Source of the DNA: Adiantum capillus-veneris
Lineage: Eukaryota; Streptophyta; Polypodiopsida; Polypodiales; Pteridaceae
DNA length: 60,000 nucleotides
Assembly: GCA_014529385.2 (NCBI GenBank)
Contig: CM043942.1
Span: forward strand, 62,517,184-62,577,183
Direction: 5' to 3'
The notes below the pieces were generated by a model. That model did no database searches, was not told the origin of the DNA, and saw only the letters and a program-made list of their open reading frames with translations. Positions 45,680 through 58,721 of this stretch are shown piece by piece. Both the position numbers and the translations under genes were made by a program. How positions within the stretch are numbered: the first letter of the stretch is position 1; every line of letters starts with the position of its first letter.

Positions 45680-46166
45680 TTGGTATTAAAGCTATTGGTT
45701 TCTTTTTTCTTGCTTAAGGAGAGAGGTCCTTAAGTTGTCCATGAAAGGTTGGACTTTTGCAATAGGGTAAGTGGGACAGGGATCTATTATCTTGGTTGAG
45801 AAGGACTTAGTTTGAGGTACACCATTGGAAACTATAGTCTTACTAATGGAGCTTCTCGAGGCTTGCCTTTGGCTTAACCATTATTGAGCTATGAACAAGC
45901 TCAACAGGAACCATAATCAACCAAGCAAGGTTAGACCCTCTCCACTAGTCTTTGCAATCAATAATGTCTAAACCAGGGGTGTGGCTACTTGAGAACTAAT
46001 TTTTTGAAAGGTAAAGAACGGTAGCGACTAAGATTTTTGAGGGTACCAAAGCACAAAGTAATTCATACATAAGTTTAATTAGCATGGTTGACAATAACCA
46101 AGAGATTGAAATGAACATTAATAACTTTGATTTTGCACATGAAGGTGCTAATGAACATTAATAACT
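45680..46166 (+). other. Primer-binding site and leader of Ty3 element B
   Basis: TGGTATTAAAGC at 45681-45692 resembles the initiator-Met primer site TGGTATCAGAGC of plant LTR elements. The remaining leader is shared with 40380-40480 (CTTTGCAAT and ACCANGGGTGT phrases), supporting one family. No coding. Confidence 0.5.
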
Positions 46167-46800
46167 TTGATTTTTCACATAAAGGTGCTAATGATGATGC
46201 CCTGTTTGTTAATTAAATTGTTACTAGGTTGCAACAAGCTATGGGAAACCCTGATTTGCAAGCCGAAGATACTCAACAACTTTGTGCTTATGGGATTTCC
46301 CTTCCTCTCCAAGAGGACAGAGAGCTTAGGATGCCTCTTGATGAGACCCCCATAAGAAGACTCTCTTCCATAAGAGAGGAGAAATCCAAAGAACGAGAAA
46401 GAAGACTCTCTTCCATAAGAGAGGAGAAATCCAAAGAACTAGAAAGAAGCGAATCCCTAAGTTCCTCTGAAGATGTGGCTTCATGAAGACGACAGTCTAG
46501 ATGGTCGCCAATTCCTCCAAAGAGGAAATGGTCAACCCATAGTCCTTCTCCTTGTCACTCCGAAAGGGAAGAGAGGAACAAAGGAAGAAAAAGGCAAGAA
46601 AGATGTTACCCTCTTCTCCTTCTTCTTCACCTTCCTCCTCTTTCGATAAAAGCAACAACTATTCTCCTAGAGAATACAAGAGAAGTGGACATCGCAAATC
46701 CTACCCTGCATGGAGAAGATCCCAAAAGCTCAAGAAATTCAAAGAGGGAGGAAAGAATATCTCTTTTCTTACATATGATGGCACCTTTGGTCGACAATAG
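46167..46800 (+). pseudogene. Ty3 element B gag, N-terminal part
   Basis: Frames 46229-46486 and 46552-46800 encode LQQAMGNPDLQAEDTQQL, a 15-residue in-frame duplication (RRLSSIREEKSKERE twice, 45 bp apart), a Ser-rich stretch and KLKKFKEGGKNISFLTYDG. The same end is seen in gag A. Homology stops dead at 46800, where inverted LTR sequence begins, so the element was cut there. Confidence 0.65.
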
Positions 46801-46874
46801 TTGAGGACCCAATTTATGTGGAGCCGGTCCCCCCTCCAATAGGCTTTTGTATTATAGATTCTCCCATAAAGACA

Positions 46875-47117
46875 CGTTGGAATTAGGGTTTCAAGAAAAC
46901 ACACACAGCTTGGAGAAGACGAAGGAAGCTCAAGGCACACAACAGAGAGTGTATTACTTAGTGTGCAATGGAAAGATAGATAGCCATAGAATGAATGGGC
47001 ATATATACAATGCACCGGGGGAAAAACTTCCTAGTGAGGAAAAAAATTCCCCGACGGTCCTAAGTGTGTTCACACACATCACTACTGCATGTATATGGTA
47101 ACAAATACCCCCTGGAG
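46875..47117 (-). repeat. 3' LTR and polypurine tract of copia 2
   Basis: 229 bp. The outer end reads CGTTGGAATT where the partner has TGTTGGAATT, a terminal T to C change on this strand. On the minus strand CCAGGGGGTATT (47104-47115) precedes the LTR and fits a polypurine tract. Confidence 0.8.
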
Positions 47118-47404
47118 TGATGCGGTGAATGAGAGCTGGCACATGAGTAAAGGGAAGTGCCATGCCCTAAGGACATGATCAGTCCACAAAGGGGAGTAAG
47201 CCCAAAGCTTTGCGAAAAGCTTCGAACTTCTCACAAGACAATGCCTTTGTGAAAAGATCTGCAAGGTTGTCCTGTGTTGGCACATAGCCAAGCTGATCTC
47301 TCTTGCTAAGAGCCTCTCCCTCACAAAGTGGTTATGCACCTCAATGTGCTTTGAGCGAGCATGAAAAATTGGGTTCTTCGCAAATGCCAAGGGCGCTCTG
47401 TCTG

Positions 47405-47767
47405 TCAGTGTAGATAGTGTTGGCAGTGTCCTGTCCAACACCCCAAATCAGCCATAAGGCGTCTGAGCCATACACACTCAACCGTAGCTGTGAAGACTGT
47501 CATGTACTCAGCCTCACAACTAGAAGTGGCCACAGTAGGTTGCTTCTTGCTAAACCATGATATACATGAACTTCCAAGCATGAAACAAAAACCACTTGTG
47601 GACACTCGCATGCCAAAACAACCAGCCCAAACTGAGTCCAAAAAAGGATGTAAGTCTGGTGGCAATGATCCTCCCTTGGGATAAAACAAGCCAAGATGTA
47701 AAGTGCCACTCAAGAATCCGAAAATCCTCCTGACATCCTGCCAATGCTTATACCGTGGGCTATGCAT
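47405..47767 (-). pseudogene. Copia 2 RNase H
   Basis: SGTLHLGLFYPKGG, then DSVWAGCFGMRVSTSGFCF, SWFSKKQPTVATSSCEAEYM and TVECVWLRRLMADLG are the copia RNase H signature, including the Ser-Cys-Glu-Ala-Glu-Tyr motif. The frame is open here but not joined to the RT frame. Confidence 0.85.
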
Positions 47768-48660
47768 AAATTTATTGACGTGTGAGACTGCAAACTGAAT
47801 ATTGAGCCTCGTGTTGCATACATAAATGAGGCATCCACATTAGTTTGGTAAAGAGTGACATCTGCAGGATCACCATCATCATTAAGACCTGTTTCCATGG
47901 GATTGGCAATAAGTTTGCAATCCTCAAGTCCAAACTTACACACCAATGTCTCTATGTAACTTTTTTGACACAAGGCAATACCACCATCACATTGCTTAAA
48001 TTGTATACCCAAGTAATGATGCAACATCCCCAAATCTTTCATCTTGAAAGTAGTATTCAAATTAGCCTTAAATTCAACAATATTCTCTCATTTAGTCCAA
48101 TGATCAACACATCATCTACATAAAGAACAACAATGAGAAGTATATCACCCTCACGCTTTACATACAATGTGATTTCTGTTGAACTATTACGAAAGCCTCA
48201 TTTGAATAACTGAGAGTCAACCTTCTCATACCAAGCACAAGGAGATTACTTCAACCCATACAAAGCTTCGTTACATTTGCACACCTTATCCTCTTGTCCT
48301 TTCTTGACAAAAGCACAAGGCTGTGTTACATAAACTTCCTCAAATATGTCACAATTCAAGAAAGGAGTAACAATGTCTGATTGATGTACATTCTAACCAA
48401 AATGAGCTGGCAATGCACATAGAAAGCGCAAAGTAGTCATACGACAAGTGGGAGCAAAAGTCTCTTCATAATCTATGCCTTTTTGCTATGCATAACCCTT
48501 TGCAAGTTGAGCCTTATAACAATCAATCTCACCATCTGGCTTGCGTTTCAACTTGTAAACCCACTTTGTACCAATGGCCTTTTTGCCAGGAGGCAAATCA
48601 CATAAAGTCCATGTGTCATTTTCTACAAGTGCATCATATTCTGATTGCATGAGAGCCATC
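47768..48660 (-). pseudogene. Copia 2 reverse transcriptase
   Basis: Motifs on the minus strand include KGIDYEETFAPT, LYGLK, the catalytic YVDDVLIIGL (about 48085-48130) and FKMKDLGMLHHYLGIQF (from 48060). In-frame TAG before QKGIDYEETF near 48490 and other stops break it. Confidence 0.85.
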
Positions 48661-49254
48661 CAAATTTATGAATTTTGTGCTTCATCAAAAGACAAAGGTA
48701 CCTCAACATCATGTAAGCTAGACACAACCAAAGCATAACAATCTCATGCATAAGATGCATGGTGAGAGCATGAACAAGTATGACTAGACAAAGGTGCATC
48801 CAATTTATTGCCACGCAATGTATGCACTAGCCATTTTGGCATACCTCTAGCCTACTCATTTTCAGCCCTTTCCTCATCAAGTACATCATGTACATCTACA
48901 TCAGTGATAGGTTGATCTATAACGTTTTAAAAACCCCCATAGGCTATACATTTATCTCATTGGAATTTACATTTGAACTTCCACCACTGAAAAGAGGCAA
49001 CAAAGTGTCATAAGTGTCTTGTGAGCTGGCATTACTATCTCTAGTACATGACCGCAAGGGCTGAATAAAATCTTCCACAAACACAACATCCCGTGAGACG
49101 AAGATACGCTTTGTTTGTGGATTGATACAACCTGTAACCTTTTCTTTCAACACTATAACCAACAAAAATACATTTGACAGCCTTATCATTTAATTTTTTG
49201 CATTGTGTTTGTGGCACCAAAGCATATGCCAAACAACCAAAAACACATGTGTGC
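48661..49254 (-). pseudogene. Copia 2 integrase C-terminal and linker region
   Basis: VFGCLAYALVPQ, KLNDKAVKCIFVGYS, ERKGYRL and FVSRDVVFVEDF (49290-49070, two frames) are the usual region after the integrase core. Beyond about 48930 the frame is poorly conserved. Confidence 0.7.
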
Positions 49255-49899
49255 TCAATAGAAGGCGTTTCTATCATGCCATGCTTCATATGGAGTAATA
49301 GGTTGTGGAGCTTTTGTAGGACACCTGTTTAGTACATAAGTTGCACACATCATGCTTTCAAGCCAAAAAGAATGCGACAAATCTTGACTTTTGACCATAC
49401 ATTGTGCCATTTCTATAAGTGACTTGTTTTTCCTCTCAACAACACCATTTTGCTGAGGTATAGAAGGCACTGTACATCGGTGTTTTATCCCATGACTAGC
49501 CAGAAATGCATTAAATTGATGAGACATATACTCCCCCCCTCGATTGGAACGGACGGTGCCCATAGTACATTTGGAGACATTTTGAGCCATAGTTTGAAAT
49601 TGTTTGAAGCACATAAAAATTTTGGACTTTGCTTTAAGCGGAAATACCCATGCATGCTTGGAATAATCATCAATCAAAGTCACAAAGCCTAAGGTAATTT
49701 CCCAAGGACAGAGTTTACATGGGCCCACAATCATCACTAAGCGCACAAGCTGCAACCTGCATGTGGCCCTAACTGAACCATCCTTTGGAAACTTAGAATG
49801 TTGCATTTTACCCAAAATACAGCCTTCACAAACATTTTTGCCAGGTGCTTCAAGAGGCGGCCAAGAAGCAACTATATCAGATTTCTGCAAATGCAGCAA
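49255..49899 (-). pseudogene. Copia 2 integrase core, second Asp replaced
   Basis: CEGCILGKMQHSKFP (zinc region), TLIDDYSKHAWVFPLK with the first Asp, VRSNRGGEYMSHQF where the second catalytic Asp is Asn, and NGVVERKNKSL with the Glu. The Asn codon is AAT, one transition from GAT. The preceding LWHARFGHL pre-integrase motif is in another frame near 49920. Confidence 0.85.
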
Positions 49900-49984
49900 A
49901 CTGGCAAATTAGATGCCCAAAACGTGCATGCCAAAGTTTTGCATGTGAAATTGCCTTAGAATCCACAACTCCATTTGAAAAATT

Positions 49985-51448
49985 CTACATACACTTGTCA
50001 TACAAAGTGAGCTTATATAGCCCACGACATAATATGCCAGATGCAACAATTTCATCACAAAAACTGAGATCATGTATTGTATATCTGTCATCCACAAACT
50101 TGACTACAAGTCCAAGTCTAGCAAGTGCAGATACAGACAAAAGATTCTTCTTGATCCCAGGTACATAAAGTGCATCAACAAGTGTGAAAGAACTTCCATT
50201 TGTAGCAGTAAGCACAATCTTTCCAACTCCTTGAACCGTATAAGAGGCATTGTTGGCACAAGTGACTGAATTCCCATGAGGGACAGACTCAAGAGAGATG
50301 AACAATTTACGATGTGATGTAATGTGCTTTGTAGCACCACTGTCAAAATACCACACATGTGAATTTGCAAAAATTGACATGCATGCATCATGGACAACAG
50401 GATTATAGATACACTCTGCACTAAAATCCCATTCTGCATCAACATCAACATCACAGTCTCCTTTCACAGAAGACTCAACAATAGCTTCATTTGTAGTGGA
50501 ACGAGCATTAATAGTGGAACCACCCTCTTTCTTCTTAGCCTCTTTGGCCTTCAACTTAGAACACTCCTTGATCAAGTGATCATTAGCTTTACAATAATGG
50601 CAACACATCTTCTTTTTGCCCTTATCACCAGAATGTCCAGACAAATTGCTGCCAGCAAAAGCATTAGGAACAGGTGCCTTTCCACTCTCAGAAGAACCAT
50701 AGGAAGTGGTTGCATTGTTGTTACCACCCTTTCTTTGAGCAGTAATAAAAGCCTGTTCAACTGCACACTGTCTAGTCCTGTTTTGTTTGGAAAGTGACTC
50801 TTGCAATAGCAATATGCATAATGCATCAAACTTGACAACTTCAGGATTTTCTTAGGTCATAAGTCTCCAAGTACTAGCAAAAGTCTGGTAAGAATTTGGC
50901 ATGGCATCAAGAACAATCTGCACAAGGGAACTGTCTGAAATGACTTCACCTGCAAAAATAAGTTGCTCATTGATATCCTTGACACCAGCAAGGAAAGTCT
51001 CCATATCATCTTCCTCATGCATAATCTTTGATTTTAGCTCTTTACACAGCAATGCAATTTTAGCCTCATTACAACTTGCATAAAAACCAGCTAGAATATC
51101 CCAAGCATGTTTGGTAGATTTTGTTGAACGAATGTGGGGAGTAATAATAAACTTTGCAGACAATGCAATCAATGCATGAGCCTAAGCATCTTTTATATCC
51201 CAACGAGCTTGCTCAGCTGTAGGCAAAACAACTCTAATAGTAGCAATCCTTGCAGCAAGACCTGCAACATCCTCAACATCGCCTACATCATTAGAACCAA
51301 GACGTACATCAATGCGCTGCACAATATTCCAAATTTCCTTCCACACAAGAACATGTTGCATCATATAAGCCCACATACGGTAATTGTCCCCTTCCAATCT
51401 ATCCTCAACATCAAATATTTTGAACACATCTGTGTTGTTGTTAGCCAT
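49985..51448 (-). pseudogene. Copia 2 gag and protease
   Basis: One frame from MANNNTDVFK (ATG at 51448), interrupted by TAG at 51182-51184 and TAA near 50853, ends at TAG 49985. Gag shows DRLEGDNYRMWAYMMQHVL, STKHAWDILAGFY, MHEEDDMETFLAG and the knuckle CCHYCKANDHLIKEC. Protease follows with WYFDSGATKHIT (intact D-S-G) and ALYVPGIKKNLLSVSAL. Without the two stops it would be a single polyprotein of normal layout. Confidence 0.85.
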
Positions 51449-51797
51449 GGTAAATGATGCACCTGATGTGAAAACTGCTTGAAAAAAGGAGAAACAAAGC
51501 GGGAACAACAGGTACTATATAGCACAAACCGTAGAAGACTGTTAGAGAGCTGTTATGCAAAAAATGGCACTGACAAAAATTTTACACAAAATGATAAAAT
51601 AGCCTATGTAGTATTGCCTGTAGTGGAAACGGAGGCCAAAATGAGCCCGAATCAAAAATCTGAGCAGACTGAGCTGTTCGAGCATTACCCAAAATTTTTG
51701 TCGACCTGCGAACGCTTGCCAAAGCTCATTGAAATCGAAGAAAGTGAGCATACGTGTGCTTGAGCTGCTAGCAACTAAGCCCGGGAGGACTCAACCT

Positions 51798-52032
51798 GCA
51801 CTCATACCAATTGTTGGAATTAGGGTTGTAGGAAAACACACACAGCTTGGAGAAGACGAAGGAAGCTCAAGGCACACAACAGAGAATGTATTACTTAGTG
51901 TGCAATGGAAATATAGATAGCCCTAGAATGAATGGGCGTGTATACAATGCACGAGGTAAAAAAAGAGGGGAAAAATGCCCCGGCAATCCTAAGTGTGTTC
52001 ACACACATCACTACCACATGTATATGGTAACA
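51798..52032 (-). repeat. 5' LTR and primer-binding site of copia 2
   Basis: 221-bp LTR 51812-52032. Immediately inside, minus-strand TTGGTATGAGTGCAGG (about 51796-51811) resembles the initiator-Met primer site TGGTATCAGAGC. Confidence 0.8.
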
Positions 52033-52448
52033 AGAGAGACTTGGCACAATACAATCTTTGTGTTCCTTGTGACCTAGGTGATGGAATAAAGATAGTAAAC
52101 TTCATGCATCACAAGCATAACATAACCCTTGGTAAAAGCATTAACTATCCCTAGCCTCAATCCCAAGGCCTCAAACACCTTCGAAGGTGGAGAGAGCTAG
52201 CAGGGAATGAGGGTAGGGAAGAGGAAGAATAAAGATTCATAGAAAAAAGAAATAAATCCTCACTCTTCTTGCTTAGCATACATGATAGCATAGTAATGAA
52301 GATGGAGAAGATGGCAAGCTTACTCATTGAAGCATGGCTTTTGGTTGGATTTGCATTCCATAGCCAAGAGTGTTGGTGTAGGCTCTCAACTTTTCAACAA
52401 GCTTGGAGAAGGAGATGGAGCTCTTGAACTTTGCACCTCACACAATGA

Positions 52449-52497
<49 letters not shown>

Positions 52498-53272
52498 GCA
52501 GAGTATACCCCCAAGCTAGTTCCTAGCCACCTTGGTCGATCCCCCCTTGTAGCTCATGAAAGAATATGATTGGACCCCTTCAGGCCTAGCCAATCACATG
52601 CAGACTGCATATCAAGCAACCATGCTAGCCTAGGAACAAGTGTCCCCCTTTCCCTTTTGAGGACAGGACTTGATAAATGCATAAACAATTAATTAAATTA
52701 GCTAAATTATCATTGGACCCCTTAAGAGGCCAACCAATAGGCTTTAGGCACACCATGAGGGAAACATGGAGAGGAACTTGACAAGTGTCCTTGTTGATTC
52801 TTTAGACCAAGCTTGCCTTCTGTGAGGGTGTGTGTGTTCTCTCATACTCCCACAATAAGGGCTCGCCGCCCCTTGAGTAGGGATCATGTTGACTTTTGGA
52901 AACACCTTGAACCCCTTAAGCACCTTAGTCATGGAGCACCTTAGAACCTTAGTCATTAAGCACCTCAAGCACCTTAGTCAGCAAGCACCTCAAGCACCTT
53001 AGTCATCAAGCACGATAAGCACCTCAATCTTGGGCCAAGTTCCCACCTCAAGCACAAACCTATCTTGCCTAAGGTCAAAGGAATTTTAGCTAGCCTTGCT
53101 TTTTGAAATACTATCTCTCATTTGGAACCCTCTAACCTTGGCCCCATGTTGAGATAGATCCATAAGCACGTGCCTATATTCTAACCCTTGTTCCCATTTA
53201 TTCTCCCACATTAAATGATCAATTTAATATGAGAAAATCATTTGGGTTGGTTAGATATTAGAGTTTATGACA

Positions 53273-53539
53273 CTACATGTCTCTTGAAATCACAGTCGTC
53301 CTCAACTATGAGGTAGAAGAGATAAAGCCTTAGTCATTAGTCGATGTTTCTTAGTAGGTAGAGGATCCCTTTTTACCCTACGACATCATTCCAAGATGGA
53401 TGACTATTCCATTTGAGGCTTGGGAGACTTAGCTGCCAAAAGAATGTCTGCTCTTGAGTCCATTTCATTCTCCCAAAGTGGAAGAGTTAGTCTTATAAGA
53501 TAAAAACATTGATCATTTAAAAGAAGCAAGTATATTTGC
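53273..53539 (-). other. 3' untranslated region of Ty3 element C
   Basis: Minus-strand TTGAGGACGACTGTGATTTC just before the LTR matches the GAGGACGA phrase commonly found near the chromovirus polypurine tract. No coding. Confidence 0.5.
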
Positions 53540-53945
53540 TTACTCCAATGTAGCATTGTAAGCATTGACAAGGTTCATACCATCCTTAAGCTGTATTCTT
53601 TGCATCCATCTAGCATCTTCAAAAGAACAATTTTTGAACTTAATAAGATATCGTTGGATAATCTTACCATGCCTCATGCGGAAGGATAGCTTTAGGTTGT
53701 AGCACCTCTTCTTGGTCTTCAATTTTTGGAGGGTCTTAAATAATTGGTTCTCTTGGTGGCTCTCCTTTGTAAGGCTTGAGTAGGCTCACATGAAAAGCAT
53801 TGTGTATGAGTCAATGGTTGGGCAGCTTGAGTTGATAAGCCATGTCATTGATTGTCTTCAAGATATGAAAAGGAACATAGTATCTTTTTTGCTAGTTTAG
53901 CATAATACATTTGATGACCCGTAGGTTTTTTGCCCGTTGTTTGCC
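53540..53945 (-). pseudogene. Element C integrase tail and chromodomain
   Basis: IIQRYLIKFKNCSFEDARWM aligns with the chromodomain at 3430-3540 (RRFLVKFKNYPALDAKWM). NAFHVSLLKPYKGE-like coding upstream is in another frame. The usual second aromatic Trp is kept in DARWM. Non-functional. Confidence 0.7.
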
Positions 53946-54878
53946 TCAATCGAATTGTAGGTCACGACTATACTCATCGGCAGCAAAAATCTTCCCATCT
54001 ACTTTAAGTAGCAAGGGACTTTTAGGTCTTCCCTCTATGATCTCAAAAGGTGCCTTTCCCATAGTAATATGGACAACATTATTGTACGCATACTCTATAA
54101 GGGGTAAGTACTTTTCCCATTGTGAGTGTTGATCTACTTCTGTAACATAAGTCTTTAGTCGATCGAGAATCGTAAGATTAGCTATTTCACTTTGGCCATC
54201 CGTTTGTGAGTGATAGGCCGAAGAGAAGTTCAATGGTGTGCCTAGATTTTCAAAGAGACCTTTCCAACAATTACTGGTCATTCTAGGATCTCTATCTGAC
54301 ACTGTGGATGTTGTCAATCCATGGTGTTTGAAAATTTGAGATATGAAGAGGGTTTCCAATTGGTGTGCCTTAATGGTCTTTTTGACAGGAATAAAGTGTG
54401 CTTGGTTGCTAAACCTATCTACTATTCCCCTCTTCCCATGGATAGACTTGGGTAATCCAAAGATAAAATCCATGGATATACTCTCCCATGGTGAATTAGG
54501 GATTGGCAATGGCTGGAGTAATCCAAGTTGCTTCCCTCTATCATATTTGGTCTTTTGATATACCACACATTTTGCCAGTACATACTCCTGTATGTCCACT
54601 TTCATGGTAGGCCAATAGAACTATCAAACTAATATTTAAAGAGTAGGTTGAATTCCTCAATGCCCCGCATTTTGGAGGAGCAGGTATTCATACATAGCTT
54701 TCTCACGAAGGGAGTGAGTAACACATAGCCTGTTGCCATGGAGAAGATAACCATCATGCAAGGTGAATGGTTCCTCTTTCTTCCCTAAGGCAAGGGTTGA
54801 CTTTATATCTTTAAAGTCAGGGTCAGTAGCATACTCATCTATCATAAAAGATATATCATTGTGAGTTGCTATAGACAT
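53946..54878 (-). pseudogene. Element C integrase (zinc region and core)
   Basis: From the right: CVTHSLREKAMYEY, then CVVYQKTKYDRGKQLGLLQP, MDFIFGLPKS, IVDRFSNQAHFIPVKK (first Asp), VSDRDPRMTSNCWKGLFENL (second Asp), HSQTDGQSEIAN (Glu) and YLPLIEYAYNN. The first Cys pair of the H2C2 finger is partly altered (LAKCVVYQK instead of CxxCQ). This core is longer than the deleted copy at 2340-3282. Confidence 0.85.
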
Positions 54879-55139
54879 CGCATTGACTCTTGGTCGTCAT
54901 GAAAGTGCATCGGCCACTTGATTGTGCTTACTAGCAGTGTGAGTAATAGAAAATAAAATTATGAAAGAAAATTTTCCCACCTCATTTGTTTATCAAAAAG
55001 CTTGGTTTGTGTCATGAAGTACTTGAGACTTTGGTGGCTCGTTTGCAAAATAAATGGAGTCCCCAATAGGTAGTGCTTCCATGTGTCTAGGGCATGTAGA
55101 AGAGAAAACCTAGACTCCGAGCAAATTTTTTTGAGCTAA
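54879..55139 (-). pseudogene. Element C RNase H end
   Basis: The minus strand reads SLKYFMTQTKLFDKQMRWEN and, in a different frame, a Q-V-A-D-A-L-S-R-like end, matching DHQSLRYFLSQKQ and VVADALSRKP at 2020-2165. Homology ends near 55130. Confidence 0.65.
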
Positions 55140-56178
55140 AATAAACCCAAGCTAAATTCGGCAAAGAACCTCAATATATCATAAATAGTAGAGGGTGATT
55201 GTAAGCTAAGGCACAAATTGATCTAGCGTATAACAATATTCAAGATTTTTTCTTTGTGATGAGTTTGCTTTTTTTTTAGTGAATAGAAATGACAATCAAA
55301 AGCCAAAATATATCATCTGCTTGATGCAATCAAGGGGCACAATTAAAAGCATATTCTCACCTAGTACAAGCACTAGAGGGGTGAAAATACAAATCTAGTC
55401 ATTGAAATTTAGTATTTTGTGTAATTCGGGAAAATTTTGTTTCTTTTAGCAAAGAGAAATGGTGAGCAAAAAGAAAAGTATTTTCTCTACTAGAAGTACT
55501 AGTATCATATAAAGAACATCTTCTCACCTACCATAAACATCAGAATGTGGCATCCAAGTTGAAAGTCTCACCTACATGAACTCTAGATGAATTTGTCATT
55601 TTCTTTGAAATTCTAAATGGTGATAAAAAATAAAGATAATTTCCTTTGATGCACATAGCCTGGGATACTAAAGTTGGAATGTGAGAGTAGCCAAAAATAT
55701 GCAAAGGAAAAAAAAAGCTCAGGAGGTTCATCATATAAATGCTTCACATCATGTGCATTCGATTTTTTATAAATAAAACACACCTTTTCTCCATTCAATC
55801 TAATCTATGTATCTTTCATTTGATTCTTACTCTTATGTAGTTTAAAAATGTGTTAATAATGGGGCTAAATAACCCCTTTAAACATATTTTCAAGTTACCA
55901 ATCCCCTCACTCCCCCCAAAATTAGCTACCCATGTTTTGATAGGAACTCAAAAACATGTTTTCATTAGGCAATATAATCACTTCAAAAGATTTTCAATAT
56001 GTCTATTCTTCACTATGGATGCACTTACGTCCTAGTACGTCTTATTGTGTCAAAAAATCTCATGAGGAGACTCAAGATCAAACAATCCAGCATCAAACAT
56101 CAAAATAAGCTTCTAACCAAGCTTTGGAAGAAATATTTTGATATGCCTACGCAATATAACTTTGTCCTAAGCAAGATG

Positions 56179-56271
<93 letters not shown>

Positions 56272-56518
56272 TCTAGAGCATTCCTTATGCTCCTTGCTCA
56301 AGTCTCCTTGCGCTGCTGCTATTAGCAATATTTTTTTATGCAAGCGCTATTCTTTATCACAAGCATGGTTCAAAAGAAACACTGAAAAGAAGAATCTTAA
56401 AATAGCTTCAATAAGCCTAAGAGTTGTGGGCAACATTTCATAGGCTCCACGCCTATATCACTCCATGCAAGCAGGAAGTGCCAATCAACATACCGCCGAA
56501 ACCCAAAAGGTACCCACT
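55140..56518. other. AT-rich sequence of unknown origin with (GA)n
   Basis: Replaces the RT segment expected between RNase H and protease of element C. (GA)n at 56181-56269 is the only clear repeat. Short frames have no family resemblance. Confidence 0.5.
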
Positions 56519-57700
<1,182 letters not shown>

Positions 57701-58407
57701 TTTTTATAAAGATGTGCTAAGGCTATGGTCACGCGATGCATAATTTTCAAATTTTGATGTACTAAACTTGTTTTTGACATTCTAGATGGCTAATGAACCT
57801 TCAAAGTCGTCATGCATATATTATCGAGGTTGGAGTGCTGCCACCTAGAGGTCGATGGAACAAAGATAGCCGATAGAATTCGGTGTGTCTACGCCCAACA
57901 AAGTTGGTAGTTTGCAATGCCATCAATCAAACTCCTTGCACAAGGTTGAAAAAGTGAAATGCACACCTGTTATTGAAGGCACTTCTTGTAGCTTTTTGCA
58001 AGTATGCCAATGGCATAGTTAAAAAAAGGCTATGATTGGTAGAATTGAACTCGCTCAGTAGGATGTGTGCAACCACATTGCGGGCTCAATTAGCCGCCCA
58101 AGTTACTGATAATTGAGCCTTGTGTGACCATAGCCTAAGTAGATAAACAATATAACTTATTTTTAGATAATACAATCTATTTTTTGTTAAATATTATGTC
58201 TTTAAAAATTGGATCTTGGGCCTTCTAAGCAATGTTCAAGAAAAACCATTTTCCCAAATATACAAAATTCCTTTCCTTGAACTTACTAAGAGGAAATTTT
58301 TAAAAAATAGGTTTTTTTTTCTTGTTACACTAGTTTAGGGCAAGATTCCCCCTCTTGTGCTTGCCCTCAACCAACATCTTTGAAATAAAAAACGGCACGA
58401 TGTTAAG
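57701..58407. other. Gene-free
   Basis: AT-rich, with no recognisable element. The boundary with element C coding is near 58408. Confidence 0.4.
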
Positions 58408-58721
58408 CTAAGACATATTTTTCCCGAATACTGCTTCTAGCGGTGAGCTTTCTGGTAGGAGCTCAATTTGATGGTCATCATCCCCTCGTTTTGGAGGTAA
58501 ATCCGAAGGGATATCTTTAACGAAAATCATGTATGCAAAAACCGAGCTTTTCATTGACTTATCAAAAGCAGGTAAATTTACAAGTGGTATAGTACGATTG
58601 GACTCATTAGCATCTATATACATGCTCTTTTTCGTGTATGTGAAGTAATTCTCCTTTCAGAGAACTTCATGTTGGCAGCCATGCGGTTGAACCATGGTGC
58701 CCCTAGGATAACATCCTCATG
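58408..58721 (-). pseudogene. Element C protease-RT linker
   Basis: The 58623-58408 frame has AYMIFVKDIPSDLPPKRGDD, DHQIELLPESSP: the stretch just before RT in Ty3 elements (LPPKR-DHxIxLxPGxxP). It then runs into a stop, so RT itself is missing. Confidence 0.65.

Larger units (their letters stand above)
46875..52032 (-). mobile_element. Ty1/copia element 2, full structure, decayed
   Basis: LTRs 46875-47103 and 51812-52032, minus-strand order from the right: LTR, primer site, gag, protease, integrase, RT, RNase H, polypurine tract, LTR. This gag-PR-INT-RT-RH order defines Ty1/copia. A 5-bp target duplication AGAGA is degraded by one base on the left. Several stops and frameshifts show it is inactive. 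Confidence 0.9.
46801..53272 (-). repeat. Inverse Ty3 LTR split by copia 2
   Basis: 46801-46874 and 52033-53272 together form a minus-oriented LTR starting TGTCATA at 53272. It lacks about 190 bp at its 3' end compared with 44090-45679. It includes (GT)n at 52450-52494. The copia element inserted at AGAGA (now AGACA at 46870-46874 and AGAGA at 52033-52037). It serves as the 3' LTR of element C, whose internal region follows on the right. The poly(C) run seen in the plus LTR is not present. Confidence 0.75.

Noticed and set aside
47490-47684. Plus-strand open frame at the copia RNase H
   Set aside because: Antisense shadow of the copia RNase H.
49450-50797. Plus-strand open frames across the copia gag-integrase region
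   Set aside because: Antisense shadows of the copia reading frame, which carries the recognisable motifs on the minus strand.
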